From: Sulfurimonas sp.
Lineage (GTDB): Bacteria > Campylobacterota > Campylobacteria > Campylobacterales > Sulfurimonadaceae
DNA: 10,517 nucleotides
Assembly (NCBI GenBank): GCA_026987995.1
Contig: JALSMC010000237.1
Coordinates: forward strand, 1-10,517
Reading direction: 5' to 3'
This document shows positions 1 to 5,209 of the stretch, piece by piece. Both the position numbers and the translations under genes were made by a program. The notes under the pieces are model-generated. The model worked only from the letters and a program-made list of their open reading frames with translations, had not been told where the DNA came from and ran no database searches. Position 1 is the first letter of the stretch, and the number at the start of each line of letters is the position of its first letter.

Positions 1-52
1 CTATATTTATTTCTTCTCTTGCGTTCTCTGAAATGTTATAAGTTACTCTCAT
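1..52 (-). CDS. Possible start of an unidentified protein, cut by the left edge
   Basis: An ATG on the minus strand at 52-50 opens a frame of 17 codons that stays open to the window edge, reading MRVTYNISENAREEINI. The same frame has a stop 8 codons upstream of the ATG. A purine-rich stretch (AAAGAG) lies 6 bases before the ATG and could be a ribosome binding site. The amphipathic, charged residues look protein-like, but 17 residues are too few to name a family. Chance opening of a short AT-rich frame remains possible. Confidence 0.3.
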   Translation of the reverse strand, partial: MRVTYNISENAREEINI

Positions 53-110
53 TTGAATCTCTTTTTTTAACTCTTATAGCAATTTCTGTTCTTAATTTAA
101 TGTTTGTTAT

Positions 111-302
111 TTGTTGGCAATAGTAGAGCAGATAAAAGGTATAGTAGTAGTTGCTATTTTTGCTTTTGTGAGCTCATACATTGTACTTTTTATCATCAAC
201 AAACTTATTCCTTTTAGAGCTGCAGATGATGTACAAGTTGAAGGTTTAGATGTAAACGAAGTAGGTGTTGAAGCATATCCTGAATTCAAACGAGCTATTT
301 AG
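111..302 (+). pseudogene. amt: C-terminal remnant of an Amt ammonium transporter
   Basis: The frame encodes about 63 residues: one hydrophobic helix (roughly residues 8-30) followed by a charged tail containing EGLDVNEVGVEAYPEF. A last transmembrane helix followed by a G-L-D-x-x-E-x-G-x-x-A-Y tail is characteristic of the Amt/MEP ammonium channel C-terminus, the part that contacts the GlnK PII protein. Full Amt proteins have about 400 residues and eleven helices; everything before the last helix is missing. An in-frame stop lies at 93-95, there is no ATG at the start of the frame (TTG at 111) and I see no ribosome binding site. The bases upstream do not encode recognisable Amt sequence in any frame. 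I read this as the leftover 3' end of a deleted amt gene. A translated mini-protein is possible but unsupported. Confidence 0.6.
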
Positions 303-320
303 TCTACTTAACACTTTTGT

Positions 321-345
321 AACAGATATTTTGATAATATCTGTT
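321..345. terminator. Perfect 10-bp inverted repeat just before tonB
   Basis: AACAGATATT (321-330) and its exact reverse complement AATATCTGTT (336-345) flank a 5-base loop, TTGAT. The hairpin follows the stop of the amt remnant by 18 bases, as a terminator would. Its right arm ends one base before the tonB ATG and there is only a short T run after it, so an operator or translation-blocking hairpin is an alternative. It shares the core CAGATATT/AATATCTG with the palindrome at 1606-1631. Confidence 0.45.
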
Positions 346-346
346 T

Positions 347-1042
347 ATGATAAGGCACTCTAACTCTTTTATTTTTTCTATATTTATTCATATTGTTATA
401 TTTATAGGTATATTTCTTTCATATAAACAAGTTATGGCAGGCTTACATGTAGAAAAGAAAGCCCCTTTATTATGTATTAAGCTTTCAAGTGTTTCCCCTC
501 AACCAGTGCATAAACAAGAAAAAACCCCCATAAAAAAGAAAGTTAAAAAGAGAAAAGTCAAAAAATTAAAAACAAAGAAAATAGATTGCACTAAAGAAGT
601 TGCAGTAGCAAATGTAATTATTAGGGATGAAATAGTTATCTTAAAAGATGAACCTCTAGTTGAGAAAAATCTTAGTGAAAATAATGTTAAAACTGATGAA
701 AAGAAGATTAAAGAAGTAGAATCAAAACCTGTAAAAGTTGTAAAAGCTAAAATTGCTCCTGAAAAAGAGTATATAGATGAAAATATTGCAAAAATAGTAG
801 CATTACTCCAAGAAAACTTGCACTATCCACGACGAGCAAGGAAAAGAGGCATTCAAGGAGAAGTATTAGTTCGCTTTACTCTTTCTGTCGAGGCTCATAT
901 ATCTAAGATTAAAGTCCTCTCCTCAAATAGTGAGATTTTAAGTAGAGGAGCAGTGCAAACTATAAAAAATATCGATAAAAAGCTTCCAAAACCAAAACAA
1001 AATATTACATTTAATGTTCCCATCGCATATACATTGAACTAA
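347..1042 (+). CDS. tonB: TonB-family energy transducer
   Basis: This 231-residue protein has the three-part TonB layout. Residues 8-26 are a single inner-membrane anchor carrying S11 and H15, the SxxxH motif that in TonB contacts ExbB/ExbD. Residues about 35-140 are a periplasmic spacer that is lysine/glutamate-rich instead of the usual proline-rich. Residues about 143-231 are a TonB C-terminal domain with YP (160-161) and RGIQGEVLVRF (167-177). TonB proteins transmit the proton motive force from ExbB-ExbD to outer-membrane receptors for iron chelates, cobalamin and similar ligands. No exbB, exbD or receptor gene is in the window, so the partners must be encoded elsewhere. The ATG at 347 is the only start that keeps the anchor whole; an in-frame stop lies at 335-337. 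No Shine-Dalgarno sequence is visible, because the hairpin at 321-345 fills that space. Confidence 0.88.
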   Translation: MIRHSNSFIFSIFIHIVIFIGIFLSYKQVMAGLHVEKKAPLLCIKLSSVSPQPVHKQEKTPIKKKVKKRKVKKLKTKKIDCTKEVAVANVIIRDEIVILKDEPLVEKNLSENNVKTDEKKIKEVESKPVKVVKAKIAPEKEYIDENIAKIVALLQENLHYPRRARKRGIQGEVLVRFTLSVEAHISKIKVLSSNSEILSRGAVQTIKNIDKKLPKPKQNITFNVPIAYTLN

Positions 1043-1114
1043 TAGGTGTGAAAACTAAAAGTTTTATAACTATAAATAAAAGTAATTATACAAAAGTACC
1101 ATTTTATAAGTTTT

Positions 1115-1125
1115 TATGATACAAT
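1115..1125 (+). promoter_or_regulatory. Probable -10 box for the membrane protein at 1162
   Basis: TATGATACAAT holds two overlapping -10-like hexamers, TATGAT and TACAAT. No TTGACA-like -35 box is evident, as is usual for Campylobacterota, whose promoters rely on the -10 and AT-rich upstream DNA. A start near 1132 would give a leader of about 30 bases, followed by the strong ribosome binding site GAAGGAT at 1150-1156. The GATACAAT core recurs before dut. Confidence 0.4.
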
Positions 1126-1161
1126 ATTCATGATAGAAAATTTAATATCGAAGGATTTATT

Positions 1162-1593
1162 ATGGGTATGTTACTTATTTCACTGGCGTCAGCTTTAGTT
1201 TTTGGGTTAGTTGTATTTTTTATTTGTGAAGAGAAGTCATTAACGAATGCAAACTTTTCAGATATGAAAGGTCTTTTTACGGAAGAGTTAAAGCTTTCGG
1301 AATGTGTTGGAGAATTTCATACTATTCGTTATATGTTTGCCTATGTTGTTGTTCTTTTCTTTTTTGACTTGATTATCGCACAGATGGTATTTATACCAAA
1401 TGGGTTTGGAATGGCAGAAATTATGGCCTATGTGTTTATGCCATCTTTAGTAGGATCTTGGCTTATTTTATTAATTAAGTGGACATATCAGCCTGTAATT
1501 AAAGTTATCTCATCATTTATGTATGGTGCAGGCTATATTGGGGCAGCTGTATTTGCATTTGCTTTTACATATATTACATCAGTAGCATCATAA
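1162..1593 (+). CDS. Small four-helix membrane protein with weak NuoA resemblance
   Basis: The 143-residue product is very hydrophobic, with predicted helices at about 4-22, 57-78, 86-107 and 116-138. A ribosome binding site (AAGGA, 1151-1155) sits 6 bases before the ATG. I cannot name it firmly. Helices 1-3 resemble NuoA (NADH-quinone oxidoreductase subunit A). There is a long loop after helix 1 ending in S47-E48-C49, like the Y-E-C/S-G of NuoA. Next is an R-Y-x-x-A-Y helix ending FFFDLIIAQ, like the FxxFDxE stretch, and then a third helix followed by a tryptophan. The second acidic residue of the NuoA FDxE motif is replaced (D69 is kept, I71 stands where Glu is expected), and the fourth helix is extra. 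No other nuo gene is nearby. It could instead be an unrelated tetraspan protein. That the gene is real is likely; its role is unknown. Confidence 0.75.
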   Translation: MGMLLISLASALVFGLVVFFICEEKSLTNANFSDMKGLFTEELKLSECVGEFHTIRYMFAYVVVLFFFDLIIAQMVFIPNGFGMAEIMAYVFMPSLVGSWLILLIKWTYQPVIKVISSFMYGAGYIGAAVFAFAFTYITSVAS

Positions 1594-1605
1594 AAACTTT
1601 TAAAT

Positions 1606-1631
1606 AGCAGATATTTATATAAATATCTGCT
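1606..1631. terminator. Perfect 26-base palindrome between convergent genes
   Basis: AGCAGATATTT (1606-1616) and its exact reverse complement AAATATCTGCT (1621-1631) surround ATAT, so all 26 bases are self-complementary. It starts 12 bases after the stop at 1591-1593 and ends 16 bases before the stop of the minus-strand gene at 1648. This is the expected place for a terminator serving both directions. The flanks are pyrimidine-rich on the plus side (CTCTTCT) and TTTAAAAGTTTTTA on the minus side, not a clean U-tract. Confidence 0.6.
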
Positions 1632-1647
1632 CTCTTCTACATAAAAG

Positions 1648-1821
1648 TTAATTAGACTTTTTTTTCTCCACAAACATACGACAAGGTACTCCACTACTTT
1701 GAAAAACAACCATAGATGGGATGATATGTGATTTAAAACCATATGACTTGCATCCATGAGGTTTTTGTGGCTCCCATGTAACAAAATAGTATTGACATCT
1801 TCTACAATTGATTCTTTTCAC
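1648..1821 (-). CDS. Small cysteine-containing conserved-type protein (57 aa)
   Basis: The minus strand encodes 57 residues from a GTG at 1821-1819 to a TAA at 1650-1648. The start is supported by AAAGG 7 bases upstream; no in-frame ATG, GTG or TTG precedes it before an upstream stop. The protein begins VKRINCRRCQYYFVTWEP, continues through KPHGCKSYGFKS and ends SSGVPCRMFVEKKKSN. Cysteines at 6, 9, 24 and 47 (CxxC plus two single Cys, with His22 beside the third) suggest a small metal-binding or zinc-ribbon-like fold. I recall similar short uncharacterised proteins (CxxC-x-Y-[YF]-x-T-[WY]-[ED]-P, H/Y-G-C-K-[AS]-[YF]-G-F-K-S, SSG-x-x-C) in many Proteobacteria, which argues that this is a real gene. 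Its function is unknown. It converges on the gene at 1162-1593 and diverges from dut. Confidence 0.8.
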   Translation of the reverse strand: MKRINCRRCQYYFVTWEPQKPHGCKSYGFKSHIIPSMVVFQSSGVPCRMFVEKKKSN

Positions 1822-1846
1822 ATACTGACCTTTTTTTAAGTGTAAA

Positions 1847-1852
1847 ATATTA
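1847..1852 (-). promoter_or_regulatory. Possible extended -10 box for the small cysteine protein
   Basis: Read on the minus strand, TGCTAATAT (hexamer TAATAT at 1852-1847) is an extended -10 type sequence. A start near 1840 would give a leader of about 19 bases that includes the AAAGG ribosome binding site. There is no clear -35 box. Confidence 0.35.
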
Positions 1853-1862
1853 GCATATTAGA

Positions 1863-1868
1863 TACAAT
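1863..1868 (+). promoter_or_regulatory. Probable -10 box for dut
   Basis: TACAAT in the context TTAGATACAAT lies 31 bases before the dut ATG, giving a predicted leader of about 25 bases. The GATACAAT core is shared with the promoter-like site at 1115-1125. The divergent -10 candidate at 1847-1852 lies back-to-back with it. Confidence 0.4.
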
Positions 1869-1899
1869 TATCAAATAAAATTTTAACAAAGAGAGCCTT

Positions 1900-2592
1900 A
1901 TGGACAAGATATTACTAATGTTTCAACTACAAAATCAACTTAACTGTGCGACAAATGGCGATGACTGGACTAAGGGTGTAACAAAAAATGGAAAAACCAT
2001 AAACTGGAGACGCTGTATCTACATGGAATGTGCAGAGATGATAGATAGCTTTTCATGGAAACACTGGAAAGCTATAGATGCTCAGCCTGATTGGGATAAC
2101 CACCAGATAGAAGTTATTGATGTTTGGCACTTTATCATGAGTTTAGCTATTGAGAACTATAGCCAAACACTTAGAGGTGGTGTTGATGATGTAGCTATTA
2201 GTGTATCTGAACTAGAGTCGTTTTCTAAGATAGACATACAAGAGGAAAACTTTTCTGCTCAAGATGATGTAATAGCAAAGGTTGAAAACCTTATTCGTCT
2301 CTCTATCTCACAAGATGATTTGGAGTTAGAGCAGTTGATCTGTGAGTTTTTTGACCTTGTAGTTATGAGTGGTCTTAATTTAGAGTCTTTGTATAGACTC
2401 TATGTAGGTAAAAATATCTTAAACCAGTTTCGTCAAGATAATGGTTACAAAGATGGGACTTACATAAAAGTTTGGGCAGGAGAAGAGGATAATGTTGTGA
2501 TGAAACGTATCTGGGAAGAAAATGCTGACATTAAACCTGATAGTTTATATAAAGAGTTAGTCAAGTCTTATGCCTCACTTACTAAAAGTTAA
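1900..2592 (+). CDS. dut: Dimeric all-alpha dUTPase
   Basis: Hydrolyses dUTP to dUMP and pyrophosphate in the cytoplasm, keeping uracil out of DNA and supplying dUMP for thymidylate synthesis. The 230-residue protein belongs to the all-alpha NTP pyrophosphohydrolase group that Campylobacterota use (Cj1451 type), not the trimeric beta-barrel Dut. The Mg2+ ligands are visible as E43 and E46 in YMECAEMIDS and E71 and D74 in HQIEVIDVWHF. SWKHWK (52-57) and GKNILNQFRQDNGYKDG (170-186) match the substrate-binding segments of the family. Length is normal. A purine-rich AAAGAGAG (1888-1895) precedes the ATG. Its last 23 bases overlap the ABC ATPase gene at 2570 in another frame, so the two are probably co-transcribed and translationally coupled. 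Confidence 0.93.
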   Translation: MDKILLMFQLQNQLNCATNGDDWTKGVTKNGKTINWRRCIYMECAEMIDSFSWKHWKAIDAQPDWDNHQIEVIDVWHFIMSLAIENYSQTLRGGVDDVAISVSELESFSKIDIQEENFSAQDDVIAKVENLIRLSISQDDLELEQLICEFFDLVVMSGLNLESLYRLYVGKNILNQFRQDNGYKDGTYIKVWAGEEDNVVMKRIWEENADIKPDSLYKELVKSYASLTKS

Positions 2593-3139
2593 GAATCTCT
2601 CTTTTGGGTACACAAAAGAGAACTTACTTTTAAAAAATTTCTCTTTAGAGCTTAAAAGAGGGGAGATAAAGGCTGTGGTTGGTGAGAGTGGTGCTGGAAA
2701 GAGTACACTTTTTGAACTCATATTAAAAACACTCAAGCCTTTAGATGGAACTATTGAAGTGGCATCGTGTTCACAAGTTTTTCAAGACCCTTATAGCTCT
2801 TTTCATCCAAGCTATTCTCTGCTAAATCAAATACAGGATGTCGCGCCTTTAGACGAACTGCAAAAGTATTTAAAACTAATTGACTTAGATTATAACTTAC
2901 TTTTAAAGCTTCCACATGAACTCTCAGGTGGACAACTTCAACGTGCTTCCATTTTAAGAGCGATACTTATGAAACCAGATATATTATTACTTGATGAACC
3001 TACATCAGCTTTAGATAATGTGATACAACTTGAAGTGATGAAAATGCTCATGAATCATTTAGATTCTATTGCTATGTTGCTTATAACACACGACATAGAA
3101 TTAGCACAGTGGTGTGCAGACGAGATTATTACGATTTAA
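2570..3139 (+). CDS. Compact ABC transporter ATP-binding protein (peptide/nickel type)
   Basis: A complete set of ABC ATPase motifs is present: Y14 (A-loop), Walker A GESGAGKST (38-46), Q72 in FQDPYSSFHP, signature LSGGQLQRA (118-126), Walker B ILLLDEP (138-144), D-loop SALD (146-149) and H174 in ITHD. The QDPYSS and SGGQLQRA forms point to the oligopeptide/nickel (DppF/NikE) branch. At 189 residues it is short. Only 28 residues separate the Walker A lysine from the Q-loop glutamine, against more than 40 in typical members, and the chain stops about 10 residues after the H-loop region, without the usual C-terminal strand and extension. No permease or binding-protein gene is adjacent, so its partner and substrate are unknown. 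It overlaps dut by 23 bases upstream and the convergent crcB by 11 bases at its 3' end. Confidence 0.87.
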   Translation: MPHLLKVKNLSFGYTKENLLLKNFSLELKRGEIKAVVGESGAGKSTLFELILKTLKPLDGTIEVASCSQVFQDPYSSFHPSYSLLNQIQDVAPLDELQKYLKLIDLDYNLLLKLPHELSGGQLQRASILRAILMKPDILLLDEPTSALDNVIQLEVMKMLMNHLDSIAMLLITHDIELAQWCADEIITI

Positions 3140-3524
3140 AAATATTACTTATGAGGTAAAATCCACCGCCTGCCATAAGAACTGTACCAAAAAGATTGAG
3201 TGCCATATTACTCAGTGCTAAAACGATACTACCACTCTCTATAAGCCAGAATGTCTCCATGGCAAAGGTAGAGTAAGTTGTAAGTGCTCCAAGCACACCT
3301 GTTGTAAGAAACGATTTCATATGTACAGAAAAAACATTTGTATACATGAAGTAGGCAAATAAGCATCCCATAACAAAACTACCAATAAGGTTTACTCCAA
3401 GTGTTCCAAATGGAAGAACATGAGGTACTTTATGCGAAATAAATCCGTTTAAGTAAACACGTAATACAGCACCTATAAAACCACCGCTACCTATTACTAA
3501 TATTGATTGCCAACTCATCATCAT
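3129..3524 (-). CDS. crcB: Fluoride ion channel CrcB/Fluc
   Basis: Small dimeric inner-membrane channel that exports fluoride. The 131-residue length and four hydrophobic helices are normal. Family motifs seen are GGFIGAVLR (14-22), GTLGVNLIGSFVMG (about 41-54) and GVLGALTTYSTFAMET (about 76-91), containing the conserved Asn, Thr and Phe residues of the pore. The protein begins with three consecutive ATG codons (3524, 3521, 3518). The AAAGG upstream is only 3 bases from the first, 6 from the second and 9 from the third, so the second or third ATG is the better start. The gene start overlaps the end of plsC by 32-38 bases, and no fluoride riboswitch is visible; expression must come from the upstream operon. 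The 3' end overlaps the convergent ABC ATPase gene by 11 bases. Confidence 0.93.
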   Translation of the reverse strand: MMMSWQSILVIGSGGFIGAVLRVYLNGFISHKVPHVLPFGTLGVNLIGSFVMGCLFAYFMYTNVFSVHMKSFLTTGVLGALTTYSTFAMETFWLIESGSIVLALSNMALNLFGTVLMAGGGFYLISNIFKS

Positions 3525-4185
3525 ATACCTTTTGCATTTTTACTCGTAAGTCTTTTAACCAGTTTGGATTACTTCTATCGGCGACAAAGGGTTTCATAAA
3601 AACAACAGTAATGTTTTTTGCAGAGTAATGAAATCTTTTGATATCGTAACAGCTCAAAGTATTGACTAAAACAACTGGTTGTACTTTAAGCTGATACTTG
3701 TCAGCAACAAACTTCGCACCTGATTTAAACGGTAATATACGACCGTTTTTTGTTCTAGTTCCTTCAGGAAACATTGCAATAATACGTTTCTTATTTACTC
3801 TATCTTTGACAGCTCGTAGCAGTTTTACAAGAGATGTTTTACTTTCTCTTTCTATCTCTATATCTTCGGGTAGACTCATAGCAAGACCAAAAAATGGAAC
3901 TTTAAAAAGGGCTTTCTTGGCTACCCAGGTTAAATCCTTTTTTGTACTAGTTTCTAGTACTCCTACATCTATATCACTCTGATGGTTGATAAGAAGCATC
4001 TGTGTGTCTGGATCTTCTGTACCTTTAACTGTAGTAGAGTAGAAGGTAAAGTATCGTGCGAACCAGTTAGAGATTTTTCTAGGATAAGGACGAGGAAGTA
4101 GTGGAAACAGTATTATAGATAAAGCAATAGCTATAAATATGATTATAGTAGCATATAGCCAACTAATATGTGCAAATATCTTCAT
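3487..4185 (-). CDS. plsC: 1-acyl-sn-glycerol-3-phosphate acyltransferase
   Basis: Transfers an acyl chain to lysophosphatidic acid to form phosphatidic acid, the second acylation in phospholipid synthesis, at the inner membrane. The 232-residue protein has an N-terminal membrane helix (about 8-30), the catalytic HX4D motif in NHQSDID (H68, D73), the substrate-binding FPEGTR (139-144) and a VQPVVL strand (168-173), in the family order and spacing. The ATG at 4185 lies inside the preceding gene, which overlaps it by 23 bases, and the 3' end overlaps crcB. Translation is therefore probably coupled along the cluster. The neighbour order purQ, SH3 protein, plsC, crcB is as I recall it from C. jejuni. 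Confidence 0.93.
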   Translation of the reverse strand: MKIFAHISWLYATIIIFIAIALSIILFPLLPRPYPRKISNWFARYFTFYSTTVKGTEDPDTQMLLINHQSDIDVGVLETSTKKDLTWVAKKALFKVPFFGLAMSLPEDIEIERESKTSLVKLLRAVKDRVNKKRIIAMFPEGTRTKNGRILPFKSGAKFVADKYQLKVQPVVLVNTLSCYDIKRFHYSAKNITVVFMKPFVADRSNPNWLKDLRVKMQKVYDDELAINISNR

Positions 4186-5209
4186 TCTTGACCCATCCTA
4201 TTTTTTCATTTTTTAGTTTTACTTTTGCAAAACCATCTACACTTCCTTCTTTTAAAAGTTTATACCGTGTAGGTGTAGTTTCAAATATTGTTCCATTATT
4301 AACAGGTAAAAGCCGTATCTGTGCACCTTGTTTAATACAAATTTCTTGTTCTGGTATAGCGATATAAGCTATGTAGATAAGAGGAATCATAAGAAGGATT
4401 AAATAGACATACTTTCTTCTCCATAGTATAAAAATAAAAGCTATAAATGCAACTACACCTGCAATCTGCATCTTTAGTCTCTCTTTGGACTGATCTTTAG
4501 GTTTGAGATCACTCTGTGTTGTTACACTATCATCTTCAACAATTATAGGTATGATAATGTTTACATATTTATTTTTTAAAAGATTAAAGTAAGAAAAAGA
4601 AAAATTCTCTATTTTTTTATCAATTACTAAAAAGTAAGTTATTTTTGAATCAAGATATGATTCGTAGACGGACTCAATACCTTGTTTAAAGACATTTTCA
4701 AAATTCATAGCTTGTATATCAGAGTTTTGAGCACTTGCAACTAAGACAATGATGTTATGCTTATTATCAAATACTGTTGTTTTGTACTCTATAAGTTCAA
4801 AATTGTTTGCAATGACTTTTGAAAAATTCTTTTTTGGGTTAAGTGTGACAACATTAAGTTTTTTACCTAAAATATAGCTTGAATTATACTCTTGTGAGGC
4901 AATAAGTGTCGCATTTACATCAGGAAGTTGTGCCCATCTCTGAGTACTTAATAGATAAAAAGTATCATAAAAATACTTTCCTTTTTTGACTCTGTCTGGA
5001 GTATCATTGAGTATTTCAAGACCACTTAAATTTGAAAACTCATAATGTATATCCTCAAAATCTCTAACAGTAGAAAGAGCCTTAAGTGTTATGGGAAAGA
5101 TTTCCCCTTTTATTACTCTCTGTGGTACATTCTCATAACTAAGGTAGATAACTTTGTTCGCACTTAGTGATGATAAAAATAAAAAAGAGAGTAATAAAAG
5201 TTTTATCAC
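4163..5209 (-). CDS. Exported membrane-anchored protein with C-terminal SH3-like domain
   Basis: The 348-residue protein starts with a Sec signal peptide (1-17, cleavage likely after SLSA). A large periplasmic region (about 18-245) includes a beta-rich N-terminal part that faintly recalls BatD-type proteins. Two helices (about 248-263 and 267-286) follow, with WRRK between them. Positive charge in that short loop suggests it faces the cytoplasm, so the last 60 residues return to the periplasm. That tail (about 291-348) looks like a bacterial SH3 domain (QGAQIRLLPVNNGTIFE ... GFAKVKL ... IGWVKNEDI) and is bracketed by C291 and C346, which could form a disulfide. It matches the position of Cj0515, a periplasmic protein of unknown function, in the C. 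jejuni cluster. It overlaps purQ by 4 bases (ATGA) and plsC by 23. Role unknown; a cell-envelope function is inference. Confidence 0.85.
   Translation of the reverse strand: MIKLLLLSFLFLSSLSANKVIYLSYENVPQRVIKGEIFPITLKALSTVRDFEDIHYEFSNLSGLEILNDTPDRVKKGKYFYDTFYLLSTQRWAQLPDVNATLIASQEYNSSYILGKKLNVVTLNPKKNFSKVIANNFELIEYKTTVFDNKHNIIVLVASAQNSDIQAMNFENVFKQGIESVYESYLDSKITYFLVIDKKIENFSFSYFNLLKNKYVNIIIPIIVEDDSVTTQSDLKPKDQSKERLKMQIAGVVAFIAFIFILWRRKYVYLILLMIPLIYIAYIAIPEQEICIKQGAQIRLLPVNNGTIFETTPTRYKLLKEGSVDGFAKVKLKNEKIGWVKNEDICTY

Noticed and set aside
107..289. 60-codon minus-strand open frame opposite the amt remnant
   Set aside because: It is Ser/Thr-rich low-information sequence antisense to a recognisable Amt tail, so it is a shadow of that coding sequence.
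332..338. TGATAAT resembling half of a Fur box before tonB
   Set aside because: The second half-site in the right orientation and spacing is missing, and the sequence is explained by the hairpin. Iron control of tonB stays a possibility, not a call.
1051..1065. AAAACT/AGTTTT short inverted repeat after tonB
   Set aside because: A 6-bp stem with a 3-base loop, almost all A/T, is expected often by chance here. It could help end tonB transcription but I cannot support it as a terminator.
1533..1784. 83-codon minus-strand open frame overlapping the end of the membrane-protein gene
   Set aside because: It covers the 3' part of the 1162-1593 gene, runs through the palindrome and lies in a different frame from the better supported small cysteine gene at 1648-1821. 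Its product has no recognisable motif.
3698..4367. Plus-strand open frames at 3698-3982 and 4170-4367
   Set aside because: They are antisense to plsC and the SH3 protein gene; Ser/Phe/Leu-rich translations are typical of shadows in AT-rich DNA.
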